Source: Pseudochelatococcus sp050946405
GTDB taxonomy: Bacteria; Pseudomonadota; Alphaproteobacteria; Rhizobiales; Beijerinckiaceae
NCBI RefSeq assembly: GCF_050946405.1
Contig: NZ_JBMNUS010000003.1
Location: forward strand, 277,568 to 341,567
Direction: 5' to 3'
Length of the DNA stretch: 64,000 nucleotides
Positions 15,296-24,117 of this stretch are shown in pieces (position 1 is the stretch's first letter; each line of letters starts with the position of its first letter). The translations under genes and the position numbers were made by a program. Below the pieces are notes generated by a model. That model saw only the letters and a list, made by a program, of their open reading frames with translations, had not been told where the DNA came from and ran no database searches.

Positions 15296-16411
15296 ATGGC
15301 CATCGCCCCCGATATCGTCGCGCTGGACGACTACGAGCGTCATGCGCGCGGCAAGCTGGAGGCATCGTTGTGGGCCTATCTGGCCGGCGGCGGCGCGGAC
15401 GGCATCACGCTGCGCCGCAACCGGGCGGCTTTCGACGACATCCTGCTGAACGGCCGCATCTTCGCCGACATGCGCGGCGCCGGCACCGGGCTGTCTCTTT
15501 TCGGGGAGCGGCTCGATTTCCCCGTCATCGTCGCGCCGACCGCCTATCATCGGCTGGTGCATCCGCAAGGCGAGATCGCGACCGTGCGGGGCGCGGGCGC
15601 CGTGGGCGGGTGGATGGTCGTCAGCACGCTGGCGAGCACCTCGCTGGAGGATGTCGCGGCGGCGGCCGTTCGGCCGGCGTGGTTCCAGCTCTATCTCCAT
15701 CACGACCCCGCGCTGACGATCGATCTTGTTCGCCGTGCCGAGGATGCCGGCTATCGGGCGCTGGTGGTCACGGGCGATGCGACCGTGGCCGGCCTGCGCA
15801 ACGAGGCGCAGCGCGCCGGCTTTCGCCTGCCGCCGGGCATCGCGGCCGTGAACCTGCCGCCGGACGCGATGCGCGTCTTTCAGGCGCCGCCGGGCGAAAG
15901 CCCGGTGTTTCTCGGCATGCTGGACAAAGCGCCGCGCTGGGATGCGGTGGCGAGGCTGTGCGCGGCCACGCGCCTGCCCGTGATCGTCAAGGGCGTCATG
16001 CATCCCGACGATGCGGCGGCCGCGCTGTCGGCGGGGGCGCGGGGCATCGTCGTGTCGAACCACGGCGGGCGGACGCTCGACGGCCTGCCGGCGACGATCG
16101 AGGTGCTGCCGCACATCGCGCGCCGTGTCGCCGGCGCGGCGCCCCTGCTGCTGGACGGCGGCGTGCGGCGGGGCACGGACATTCTGAAGGCGCTGGCGCT
16201 CGGCGCGGATGCGGTGCTGCTGGGCCGGCCGGTCCTGTATGCGCTCGCGGTTGCGGGAGCGGCGGGCGTGGCGCATCTGCTGACGCTGCTGCGCACGGAG
16301 CTTGAAGTCGCCATGACGCTGACGGGGTGCGCCACGATCGCCGACATCGGTCCCGGCGTGCTGGCGGAAACGCTTTCCTCGCAAAGGATCCCGCGCGCGC
16401 AGGCCGGATGA
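15296..16411 (+). CDS. FMN-dependent alpha-hydroxy-acid oxidase/dehydrogenase
   Basis: A 371-residue TIM-barrel flavoenzyme of the lactate/glycolate/mandelate oxidase family. It oxidises an L-2-hydroxy acid to the 2-oxo acid. The FMN-contacting Lys is in VIVKGVMHP, the catalytic His and substrate Arg are in SNHGGRTLDG, and LLDGGVRRGTDILKALALGADAVLLGRP forms the phosphate site. There is no membrane-binding insert, so it may be a soluble oxidase. The ATG at 15296 is used; an in-frame GTG at 15287 overlaps the upstream stop. Its place at the end of the iron operon is unusual: the product, a 2-oxo acid, could feed the dioxygenase, but this is speculation. Confidence 0.85.
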   Translation: MAIAPDIVALDDYERHARGKLEASLWAYLAGGGADGITLRRNRAAFDDILLNGRIFADMRGAGTGLSLFGERLDFPVIVAPTAYHRLVHPQGEIATVRGAGAVGGWMVVSTLASTSLEDVAAAAVRPAWFQLYLHHDPALTIDLVRRAEDAGYRALVVTGDATVAGLRNEAQRAGFRLPPGIAAVNLPPDAMRVFQAPPGESPVFLGMLDKAPRWDAVARLCAATRLPVIVKGVMHPDDAAAALSAGARGIVVSNHGGRTLDGLPATIEVLPHIARRVAGAAPLLLDGGVRRGTDILKALALGADAVLLGRPVLYALAVAGAAGVAHLLTLLRTELEVAMTLTGCATIADIGPGVLAETLSSQRIPRAQAG

Positions 16412-16433
16412 CCTGATCCGCACGCGCGGGCGG
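16390..16433 (+). terminator. Possible terminator after the hydroxy-acid oxidase
   Basis: CCCGCGCG near the end of the coding sequence can pair with CGCGCGGG about 25 bases later, followed by CGGGCTTTTA. It lies between convergent genes. The left arm overlaps coding sequence, so this is a modest call. Confidence 0.4.
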
Positions 16434-16449
16434 GCTTTTATCCTTGCCG

Positions 16450-17466
16450 CTATGCGCCGGTTGCCGCCAGCCTGTCGGCGAAATGGTAGAGGGCCGGCAG
16501 GCCGCCCGTGTGGACGAAAAGCACGCTGGAGCCCTGCGGAATGCGTTGCCGGCGAACCAGGCCGATCAGCCCGTCGAAACCTTTCGCGGTATAGACCGGA
16601 TCGAGCAGCACTCCTTCTTCCCGCGCCAGCAAGCGGATTGCCGCGACGCCCCCGTCGCTCGGTTCGCCGTAGCCGGGCGCGAAATAGCCGGTGTCGATGA
16701 CGATGTCGTCGGCTGTCCACGTGCCGCCAAGCCCGGCAAGCTCCGCCGCCTCCGTCGCCTGCCGGGCGACTCCGGCGCGGTAGGCGGTTTCGTCCTTGCG
16801 GGATACGGTGATCCCGATCACTTGCGTGGACGGCCATAGCCAGCGCGCGCCGACATGCAGCGCCGCGAGCGTGCTGCCCGTGCCTGCCGAGACGACGAGA
16901 AAGTCTGGCGGCGGGAGCCCTGCGGACTCCAGTTGCGCCTGGGTTTCCCGAACGGCGTGGATGTAGCCGAGCGCGCCGCGTGCGCCCGCTCCGCCGAGCG
17001 GAATGATATACGGCTTGCCGCCACGGCTTTTCACCCTCTCCGCCTGCGCCTCCAGCAGAGCCACCGGCCCGCCGGCGTCTTCGGTTGAATCGACGAATAC
17101 GATCTCGGCGTCGAACAGCCGGTCGAGCAGCAGGTTGCCCTGCGCGCCCGCCGGGGCCTTGCCCTCCAGCGCCAGCAGCGGGTGCAGGCCGAGCTTGCGG
17201 GCGGCGGCGGCGACAATGCGCGCGTGGTTCGATTGCAGGCCGCCCGTCGTGATCAGCGTATCGGCGCCGGAAGCCAGCGCCTCCGGCAGGATGAACTCCA
17301 GCTTGCGCACCTTGTTGCCGCCGCCGCCGAACCCGTTCAGGTCGTCCCGCTTGATGAGGAGGCGGATGCCGAGTTGCGCGCCGACGCGATCCAGCGCCTC
17401 GAGCGGGGTGGGGAAAAAACCGAGAGAAACACGGTCAAAAGCAATAAGATTCTTGTTGGCTGTCAC
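16450..17466 (-). CDS. PLP-dependent D-cysteine desulfhydrase / ACC deaminase family
   Basis: A 338-residue fold-type II PLP enzyme. The N-terminal FFPTPLEALDR and LLIKRDDLNGFGGGGNKVRKLEF, with the PLP Lys in GNKVRKLE, place it in the 1-aminocyclopropane-1-carboxylate deaminase/D-cysteine desulfhydrase (DcyD) family. TTGGLQSNHARIVAAAARKLG is also characteristic. Next to sulfur-uptake genes, release of sulfide (with pyruvate and ammonia) from D-cysteine or a related thiol amino acid is more likely than ACC deamination, but sequence alone does not settle it. A GTG start at 17466 follows AGGAG. It is divergent from the LLM oxygenase cluster. Confidence 0.8.
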   Translation of the reverse strand: MTANKNLIAFDRVSLGFFPTPLEALDRVGAQLGIRLLIKRDDLNGFGGGGNKVRKLEFILPEALASGADTLITTGGLQSNHARIVAAAARKLGLHPLLALEGKAPAGAQGNLLLDRLFDAEIVFVDSTEDAGGPVALLEAQAERVKSRGGKPYIIPLGGAGARGALGYIHAVRETQAQLESAGLPPPDFLVVSAGTGSTLAALHVGARWLWPSTQVIGITVSRKDETAYRAGVARQATEAAELAGLGGTWTADDIVIDTGYFAPGYGEPSDGGVAAIRLLAREEGVLLDPVYTAKGFDGLIGLVRRQRIPQGSSVLFVHTGGLPALYHFADRLAATGA

Positions 17467-17567
17467 GCGCCCGTCTCCTGAAACCGGCCGCCGGACGAAA
17501 GGCGGCCCCTTGCGAAAATCCTGCCCGTCAATCCCGGCCGGGCGGCACCGGCGCCTGCATTCTGACA

Positions 17568-17610
17568 TTGATTACAGTTTGACGATAGATATTATATACA
17601 ATAGACAGAT
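17568..17610. promoter_or_regulatory. AT-rich promoter/operator with two ATAGA half-sites
   Basis: The divergent gap 17467-17732 is GC-rich except for an AT-rich block in which ATAGA occurs at 17585 and again 16 bases on at 17601, with TTGATT/TTGACG elements just upstream. The same half-site recurs before the other transcription units of the sulfur region, so it may be the operator of a common regulator. Confidence 0.45.
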
Positions 17611-17732
17611 CGAAGGCGGGTTCGCCGTGCGAGTCTCGCATATCGCCGGTCCCGCGTTTCCCAGTCGCCGCGTGCGGCCGCCTGTCTGCGGCCCGTTTCG
17701 CGGCGTGGGCCGTATAACGATTGGAGACGATC

Positions 17733-19022
17733 TTGACTGCTTCACGTCCCAAGCGCCTCAAGACCCTGGTGGGGGCGGCAAGCGTGCTTCATGCGTCCGG
17801 CGATGCGTCGCCGGCGCTTGGTCCGCAACGGGCGGCGGCGCTCGCGCGCAAGGCCGAGAGCGCCAGAATCACGGGGCTGTTCACGGCCGACGTCCTGCAA
17901 GTCGATCCGACCGGCGTGGTCGGCACGACGGGCTCGCAGGAGCCGCTCATCGCACTTGCCGCGCTCAGTCAGGTCACGTCGCACATCGGCCTCATCGCCA
18001 CCGTTTCGACCACCTTCCAGCATCCCTACAACCTCGCCCGCCAGATCGCGACGCTCGATCACGCCAGCGGCGGCCGGGCGGCGTGGAATGCGGTGACGTC
18101 CTCGACCGGCGAGGAGAATTTCGGCGTCGACGCCCTGCCCGATCCGGTGACGCGCTATGCGCGCGCAACCGAGTTCGTCGAGGTCGTGCATGCGCTTTTC
18201 GCCGCCAACGAAGCCGATGCCGCGACGCGCGGACCCAATGGCGCGATCCGCATCGATCCTGCCAGGCTGCATCGCGTCGATTATCGCGGCGAGCACTTTC
18301 AGGTGCAGGGGCCGCTCAACGTGCCGCAGCCGCCGCAGGGCCGCCCGGTGCAGTTTCAGGCCGGGCAGTCGGCGGAGGGCGTGACGCTCGGCGCGCGCTA
18401 TGCCGAGGCCGTCTATACCTCGCAGCCCCAGCTCGACGGCGCCGTCGCCTTCGCCCACGAGTTGCGCGGCCAGGCGCGTGCGTTCGGCCGGGCGGAGAAC
18501 CTGCCGCTCATCATGAATTCGTTTCACTCCGTCATCGGCGAGTCCGATGCGGACGTCGCCCGGCGGGTGCGCGAGAAACGCGAGCGCATCGATTATGACA
18601 AGGGCCGGGTGAAGCTTGCGGATATGTTCGGCGGCGAGGTCGACCTGTCCGGCCTGCCGCTGGACCGGCCGTTGCCGGAAAGCCTGCTGCCGGACGTGGA
18701 CGACACCAACCGCCGCCGGGGCCGCATCGCGATCTTCCGCCGCTACGCGTTGCAGGGGCTGACCCTGCGCGAGTTGATCGTCGAGGCCAACGAGACGGGG
18801 CACTGGTCGGTCGCCGGCACGCCGGAGCAACTGGCCGACGCCATCGAGGAACGTTTCCGGCTCGGCATTCTGGACGTGTTGTCCCTGCACGGCCTCGGCA
18901 ACCCGGATCAGGAAGACCTGCTTCTCAACGGCCTGCTGCCCGAATTGCGTCGGCGCGAGCTTCTTGACGACGATTACGTCGAGGGCGGCTTTCGCGCCAA
19001 TCTCGGGCTGCCGGCGCTCTGA
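17733..19022 (+). CDS. LLM-class FMN-dependent monooxygenase, NtaA/DszA type (1)
   Basis: A 429-residue bacterial-luciferase-like TIM barrel. GLIATVSTTFQHPYNLARQIATLDHASGGRAAWNAVTSS is the region diagnostic of the NtaA/SnaA/DszA/SfnG two-component monooxygenases, which use reduced FMN and oxygen to cleave C-S or C-N bonds. The C-terminal GTPEQLADAIEERF...LPELRRRELLDDDY...LRANLGLP pattern is also family-typical. A TTG at 17733 is chosen because GGAG stands six bases before it; the frame begins at a TTG at 17721. First gene of a five-gene run (17.7-24.1 kb). The substrate is unknown; an organosulfur compound is inferred from the setting. Confidence 0.87.
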   Translation: MTASRPKRLKTLVGAASVLHASGDASPALGPQRAAALARKAESARITGLFTADVLQVDPTGVVGTTGSQEPLIALAALSQVTSHIGLIATVSTTFQHPYNLARQIATLDHASGGRAAWNAVTSSTGEENFGVDALPDPVTRYARATEFVEVVHALFAANEADAATRGPNGAIRIDPARLHRVDYRGEHFQVQGPLNVPQPPQGRPVQFQAGQSAEGVTLGARYAEAVYTSQPQLDGAVAFAHELRGQARAFGRAENLPLIMNSFHSVIGESDADVARRVREKRERIDYDKGRVKLADMFGGEVDLSGLPLDRPLPESLLPDVDDTNRRRGRIAIFRRYALQGLTLRELIVEANETGHWSVAGTPEQLADAIEERFRLGILDVLSLHGLGNPDQEDLLLNGLLPELRRRELLDDDYVEGGFRANLGLPAL

Positions 19023-19069
19023 GCCGCCGGGCGGTTCCGGCAGGCGCGAAAAACAAGAAGGAACAGGCG

Positions 19070-20428
19070 GTGTCGAAGCGTTCGGGTTTTCTCAGGCTGG
19101 GGCTTTTCGTCTATCCCTCGGGGCATCATATCGCCGCCTGGCGTCATCCCGACACGGCGGCGAATGCCGGCATCAGCTTCGATTATTACAGGAATGTCGC
19201 CTCGATCGCGGAGGCGGCCAAGCTCGACCTGCTGTTTCTGGCCGATGGAGCCGGCGCGCGCAGCGACAACGACGAGGTGTTGAGCCGCACGGCGCACAGT
19301 TACGTGGCCCAGTTCGAGCCCGTCACCCTGCTGTCGGCGCTCGCGGTGGTGACGCAGCGCATCGGCCTCGTCGCCACCGTCTCGTCCAGCTTCAACGAGC
19401 CGTTCCACGTCGCGCGCAAGTTTGCCTCGCTCGATCATCTCAGCGGCGGGCGCGCCGGCTATAATCTGGTCACGTCGGCCAACGATCTGGAAGCGCGCAA
19501 CTTCAACCGCGATGAGCACGACAGCCACGCGGCCCGCTACGAGAGGGCGGAGGAGTTCGCGCAGGTCGTCAGCGGGCTGTGGGATAGCTGGGACGGCGAC
19601 GCCTTTCTCTACGACAAGCAGGAAGGGCGTTTCTTCGATCCCGCCAGGCGCCATGTGCTCGATCACAAGGGGCGGCATTTTTCCGTGCGCGGGCCGCTCA
19701 ACGTGCCGCGCTCGCCGCAGGGCCGCCCGGTGACGGTTCAGGCCGGCTCCTCCGAGGCGGGCAAGGAGCTTGCGGCAAAAAGCGCCGATGTGGTCTTCAC
19801 CGCGCAGCAGACGGTGGACGAGGCGGCGGATTTCTACCGCGACATCAAGGAACGCGCCGTGCGCTACGGCCGCGATCCCGATCATGTGAAGATCCTGCCG
19901 GGAATATTTCCCGTCGTCGGCCGGACCCGCGCGGAAGCGCAGGACAAGTTCGAGGCGTTGCAGGCGCTGATCCATCCCGCGATCGGCCTCAACCTGATTT
20001 CCGGCGGATGGACCGGCATCGATCTGTCCGCCTACGATCTCGACGGCCCGTTGCCGGATCTGCCGCCGGGCAACGGCAGCCAGAGCCGCCAGCATCTGCT
20101 GGCCGAGCTTGCGCGGCGGGAAAACCTCACCATCCGGCAGCTTTACCTGCGCGTCGCCGGCGCGCGAGGCCATCTGCAAGTGGTGGGCACGCCCGCCGAC
20201 ATCGCCGATGCGCTGGAGGAGCGTTTCGAGACGTTCGGCGCCGACGGTTTCAACATCATGCCCCCGACCTTTCCGGGCGGCCTGACGGATTTCGTCGAAC
20301 TGGTCCTGCCGGAGCTGCGCCGGCGCGGCCTCGCGCGCAGCGAATACGACGGCCCGACGCTGCGGGCCAACCTCGGATTGCCCGAGCCTGCCCCGGTCCG
20401 GCCCGGCGATCGCACCCCGTCACCCTGA
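19070..20428 (+). CDS. LLM-class FMN-dependent monooxygenase, NtaA/DszA type (2)
   Basis: A 452-residue paralogue of its neighbour, starting at a GTG behind AAGGA. It has FLRLGLFVYPSGHHIAAWRHPDTAANAGISF at the N terminus and the family block VSSSFNEPFHVARKFASLDHLSGGRAGYNLVTSAND, followed by ERAEEFAQVVSGLWDSW. It is closest in style to the SnaA/NtaA subgroup annotated as xenobiotic or sulfur-compound monooxygenases. It depends on an external flavin reductase, none of which is encoded nearby. The 47-base gap from the previous gene and 15-base gap to the next indicate cotranscription. Confidence 0.87.
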   Translation: MSKRSGFLRLGLFVYPSGHHIAAWRHPDTAANAGISFDYYRNVASIAEAAKLDLLFLADGAGARSDNDEVLSRTAHSYVAQFEPVTLLSALAVVTQRIGLVATVSSSFNEPFHVARKFASLDHLSGGRAGYNLVTSANDLEARNFNRDEHDSHAARYERAEEFAQVVSGLWDSWDGDAFLYDKQEGRFFDPARRHVLDHKGRHFSVRGPLNVPRSPQGRPVTVQAGSSEAGKELAAKSADVVFTAQQTVDEAADFYRDIKERAVRYGRDPDHVKILPGIFPVVGRTRAEAQDKFEALQALIHPAIGLNLISGGWTGIDLSAYDLDGPLPDLPPGNGSQSRQHLLAELARRENLTIRQLYLRVAGARGHLQVVGTPADIADALEERFETFGADGFNIMPPTFPGGLTDFVELVLPELRRRGLARSEYDGPTLRANLGLPEPAPVRPGDRTPSP

Positions 20429-20443
20429 GAAGCGGATATATCC

Positions 20444-21505
20444 ATGACGACGACCGACAAGTTTCATCTTGCTTTCGCGCTGAACGCAACCGGCCAGATT
20501 CCCGATGCCACCGCCGGCGCGCCCGCGACGCCGGATCATTGGGAGGCGATCCTGCGCCGCATCGAGGGGCAGGCGGATTTCGTGACGCTGGAAGATCATT
20601 TCGGAGAGGCGGCCGACGGTTTCGACGCGGGGCTGCTGGCCAACCGGCTCGGGCCGGTGGTGCGCGGGATCGGCATTATCCCCGGCGCGGTGCTCAACTA
20701 CAACGAGCCCTTTCACGTCTCCACCACCATCGCCACGCTCGACTACGTGACGGAAGGCCGGGCGGGCCTGCTGGCGCAAAGGCTCCGGCCGCAGGAAGCC
20801 GCCGCCGTCGTGTCCGTCGTCGGCCGTCTCAACGGCTTTCCCGAGCCGGTCGATCCCGATCTCGACGAGGATGCCCGCGACGCCGTGGAAGTGATCCGCC
20901 GCCTGTGGGATAGCTGGGAGGATGACGCCGTTATCCGCGACGCCGCGAGCCAGCGTTTCATCGACGGGTCGAAGCTGCATTATATCGATTTCAAGGGCAA
21001 GCGTTTCAGCGTGCTCGGCCCGTCCATCGTGCCGCGTCCGCCGCAGGGCCAGCCTGTCGTCGCGGTGAGCGCGCGCGATGCGGCCGATCTCGCCTTCGCC
21101 GCCGAAACGGCCGATGTGGTGTTCCTGCAACCCGGCGACACACCGCCCGGCGATTTCATCGCGCAGGCAAGGGAAGCGCAGGCGCGCGCGGCGCGGTCCG
21201 GTCCGCTGCGCCATTTCCTCGATGTCGCCGTCAGCTTCGACGGCGATTCCGGCGCCCGTGGAGCGGCGTTGGGCTGGTCGGGCGCGGCGTCGGACCTGGT
21301 TGCGCAACTGACGCACTGGCGCGCTGCCGGCGCCGACGGCTTCCGCCTCATCCCGCGTGATCTGGCGCGCGATCTGGCCGGGCTGACCGAAGTCGTGATC
21401 CCGGCGCTGCGCGATGCGGGACGCATCTATGAAGTGCGCAACGGCACCCTGCGCCAGAGCCTCGGCCTGCCCGCCGCCGTCAACCGCCACATCGCCGCAG
21501 CCTGA
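20444..21505 (+). CDS. LLM-class flavin-dependent oxidoreductase, short divergent form (3)
   Basis: A 353-residue member of the luciferase-like superfamily, about 80 residues shorter than the other oxygenases of this run. It lacks the GRAGWNxVTS signature; the equivalent position reads LDYVTEGRAGLLAQRLRP. It retains LNYNEPFHVSTTIATLDYV and ends in LRQSLGLP like its neighbours. It could be an oxygenase with a different substrate or a partner subunit. It sits 15 bases after the preceding gene and 20 before the next, so it is an integral operon member. Confidence 0.8.
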   Translation: MTTTDKFHLAFALNATGQIPDATAGAPATPDHWEAILRRIEGQADFVTLEDHFGEAADGFDAGLLANRLGPVVRGIGIIPGAVLNYNEPFHVSTTIATLDYVTEGRAGLLAQRLRPQEAAAVVSVVGRLNGFPEPVDPDLDEDARDAVEVIRRLWDSWEDDAVIRDAASQRFIDGSKLHYIDFKGKRFSVLGPSIVPRPPQGQPVVAVSARDAADLAFAAETADVVFLQPGDTPPGDFIAQAREAQARAARSGPLRHFLDVAVSFDGDSGARGAALGWSGAASDLVAQLTHWRAAGADGFRLIPRDLARDLAGLTEVVIPALRDAGRIYEVRNGTLRQSLGLPAAVNRHIAAA

Positions 21506-21525
21506 TCGCAGCCGGAAGGACCGTC

Positions 21526-22815
21526 ATGTCCAATAAGCAGGTTTTGAAACAGGTCATCCTCGGCGCGCAGTTTCCCGGCGTCAACAACTTCACGGTCTGG
21601 AGCGATCCCGCCGCCGGGAGCCAGATCGCCTTTTCCTCCTTCGATCGCTTCGCGAGGACCGTCGAGCGCGGCAAGCTCGATTTTATCTTCCTTGCCGAAG
21701 GATTGCGCGTGCGCGAGCAGAAGGGCCGCATCCACGAACTCGACGTGGTGGGCCGGCCCAACACGCTCGCCATTCTCACCGCGATTTCGGCCGTCACCCG
21801 GCATGTGGGGCTGATCGGCACCCTGTCGACGACCTTCAACGAGCCCTACGCGCTGGCCCGGCAGCTTGCCACCTTCGACGCGCTGTCCGGCGGGCGGGCG
21901 GGCTGGAACGTCGTCACCTCGCCCGGCGCTTTCACCGGCGCGAACTTCCGCCGCGGCGATCACCTGCCCCATGCGCAACGCTACGAGCGGGCGCGGGAGT
22001 TTCTCGATGCGGCCTTCGCCCTGTGGAAGAGCGCCGGCGGCGACTTCGACGTCGCCTCGAACCATGTCGGCATTCACGGCCGTTTCAACGTGCCGCCCCT
22101 GCCGCAGGGCAGCCCCGTGATCGCGCAGGCGGGCGATTCCGACGAGGGCCGGGAGCTTGCGGCAAGCCGCGCCGACGTGATCTACTCCCGCCACGGCACG
22201 CTGGAAGACGGGCAGGCGTTCTATGCGGATGTGAAAGCGCGGCTGACGAAATACGGGCGCGCGCCCGACAGCCTCAAGATCCTGCCCGGCGCGGCCTTCG
22301 TGCTGGGCGACACGGAAGAGGAAGCGCGTGAGAAGCACCGGGCCATCCGGTTGCAGCAGGTGAGCCCGAAGACCGCCATCACCTTTCTGGAGCAGGTCTG
22401 GAACCGCGATCTCTCCGCCTATGATCCCGACGGCCCGTTGCCGGAGGTCGATCCCGATGTCGCCGCGCAACCCGTGTCGAAGGGGCGCGCCAGCCGTTAC
22501 GACGATGCGCTCGCCACCGCCCGCGCATGGCGCGAGATCGCGGAGCGCGACAAGCTGAGCATCCGCGACCTGATCATCAAGGTGACGGCGCGCCAGCATT
22601 TCATCGGCACGCCCGAGACGGTGGCGCGCGAAATCAACCGCTACGTCCAGTCGGACGCCGCGGACGGCTTCGTCTTCGCGCCGCATCTCACGCCCTCCGG
22701 CTTCGATGAATTCGTCGAGAAGGTCATTCCGTTCCTTCAGGATTGGGGCGTGTTCCGCACAGACTACGCGCAGACGACGTTGCGCGGCAATCTCGGTTTG
22801 CCGCTCACACGATAA
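21526..22815 (+). CDS. LLM-class FMN-dependent monooxygenase, NtaA/DszA type (4)
   Basis: A 429-residue NtaA/DszA-type oxygenase starting at an ATG behind GGAAGGACCGTC. Diagnostic stretches are GTLSTTFNEPYALARQLATFDALSGGRAGWNVVTSP and FIGTPETVAREINRYVQSDAADGFVFAPHL. It is strikingly similar over its length to the minus-strand oxygenase at 25804-27120 (shared FIFLAEGLRVREQKG, HELDVVGRPNTLA, SRHGTLEDGQAFYADVKARL, ILPGAAFVLGDTEEEAREKHRAIRLQQV), so the two arose by duplication. The substrate is unknown. Confidence 0.88.
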   Translation: MSNKQVLKQVILGAQFPGVNNFTVWSDPAAGSQIAFSSFDRFARTVERGKLDFIFLAEGLRVREQKGRIHELDVVGRPNTLAILTAISAVTRHVGLIGTLSTTFNEPYALARQLATFDALSGGRAGWNVVTSPGAFTGANFRRGDHLPHAQRYERAREFLDAAFALWKSAGGDFDVASNHVGIHGRFNVPPLPQGSPVIAQAGDSDEGRELAASRADVIYSRHGTLEDGQAFYADVKARLTKYGRAPDSLKILPGAAFVLGDTEEEAREKHRAIRLQQVSPKTAITFLEQVWNRDLSAYDPDGPLPEVDPDVAAQPVSKGRASRYDDALATARAWREIAERDKLSIRDLIIKVTARQHFIGTPETVAREINRYVQSDAADGFVFAPHLTPSGFDEFVEKVIPFLQDWGVFRTDYAQTTLRGNLGLPLTR

Positions 22816-22825
22816 GCGGCGCATC

Positions 22826-24070
22826 GTGACGGAAATTCCCGAAGCGGCCGCGCCGCCCCTGCGGCGCAACCGCAACTACCACACGGTATTGTCGTCGAGC
22901 ATCTTCACGGGGTTCTCGAACGGCGTCTTCGCCGTGGCGCTGCCGTGGCTCGCCACGATGCTCACGCGTGATCCCGTCAAGATCGCGATGGTTTCCGCCT
23001 CTGTCCGGCTGCCGTGGCTTCTGTTCACGCTGCCGGCAGGAGTGTGGACCGACCAGGCCGACCGTCGTCGCCTGATCGCGCAGGCCGACATGGTGCGCGC
23101 GCTGCTGTCGCTCGCCATCATGGCGCTTGCCTTGAATATGGGCGCCGGGGGCGACGGGACCATCTGGCTGCTCTGTCTGTTCGGAGTCGTCTTCGGCGCG
23201 GCCGAAGTCGTGCGCGAGAACGCGGCTCTGACCATCGTTCCCTCGATCGTCTCCCGCGCCGATCTCGAACGCGCCAACGGCTATATGTGGAGCGCTTCGC
23301 AGATCAGCGGCCAGTTCATCGGGCCGCCGGTGGCGGGCGTTCTCATCGGCCTCGGCATCGCGGTGCCGTTCGGTTTCGATGCGGCGAGCTTCGCCGTTTC
23401 CGCGGGGCTGATGTGGCTTCTGACCCTGCCGCCGCGGCGGCGACCGAGACGGACGACATTCCTGCACGCATTGCGGGAGGGGCTGCATTGGCTCTGGAAC
23501 AGCAGGCAACTTCTGAAGCTCGCGATCGCCGTCGGCGTGCTGAACTTCTTCTTCATGGCGAATTTCACCGTTCTGGTGCTCTATTCGCAGGAGGTGCTGG
23601 GGCTGTCGGCGTTCGGACACGGCATGCTGATGACGGCGGCCGCGACGGGCGGCATTCTCGGCGCTCTTCTTGCGGGCGCGGTGCAGCATCAACTGGGGCT
23701 GCACGGCAGCATGGTGGCCTCGCTCGGCGGCACGGTGCTGGCTTACGGCGCCCTCGCCGGCACGTCTTCCGTCTGGATCGCGGCGCCGGCGCTCTGTTTC
23801 GAGATGTTCAATCGCCTGATATGGAGCGTCGTCACCGTTTCCTACCGGCAGCGGCAGATACCGGACGCCATTCTGGGGCGCATCAACAGCCTCTACCGCT
23901 TCCTCGCCTGGGGCACGATGCCGCTCGGCGCGCTCGCCGGCGGCTGGCTGGTGGCCCGGTTCGACGAACCGCTCGGCCGCGAGACGGCGCTTCACATACC
24001 TTATCTGGTCAGCACGGCGGCGGTGGCCGGTCTGGCGTTCTACTGCGCCAGGGCCCTGAAACTGAAATGA
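22826..24070 (+). CDS. MFS transporter (drug/solute exporter type)
   Basis: A 414-residue membrane protein with about 10-12 hydrophobic helices and the loop motif GVWTDQADRRRLIAQAD between helices 2 and 3 (the GxLaDrxGrr-like MFS signature). It resembles the enterobactin-exporter/EntS-like MFS group. It starts at a GTG (22826) shortly after the LLM gene and is the last gene of this run, with a hairpin just after its stop. Within a monooxygenase operon it may export an oxidation product such as an aldehyde, sulfinate or toxic by-product, or import a substrate; neither is shown. Confidence 0.85.
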   Translation: MTEIPEAAAPPLRRNRNYHTVLSSSIFTGFSNGVFAVALPWLATMLTRDPVKIAMVSASVRLPWLLFTLPAGVWTDQADRRRLIAQADMVRALLSLAIMALALNMGAGGDGTIWLLCLFGVVFGAAEVVRENAALTIVPSIVSRADLERANGYMWSASQISGQFIGPPVAGVLIGLGIAVPFGFDAASFAVSAGLMWLLTLPPRRRPRRTTFLHALREGLHWLWNSRQLLKLAIAVGVLNFFFMANFTVLVLYSQEVLGLSAFGHGMLMTAAATGGILGALLAGAVQHQLGLHGSMVASLGGTVLAYGALAGTSSVWIAAPALCFEMFNRLIWSVVTVSYRQRQIPDAILGRINSLYRFLAWGTMPLGALAGGWLVARFDEPLGRETALHIPYLVSTAAVAGLAFYCARALKLK

Positions 24071-24093
24071 GGCGAAGCCGCGGCCCCGCCTCA
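24068..24093. terminator. Hairpin between convergent MFS and binding-protein genes
   Basis: TGAGGCG (24068-24074) pairs with CGCCTCA (24087-24093) in the 47-base convergent gap. There is no clear T-run, so it may be a weak bidirectional terminator. Confidence 0.5.
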
Positions 24094-24117
24094 CCCTCTC
24101 CGTGCCTGTCGGTCCGG

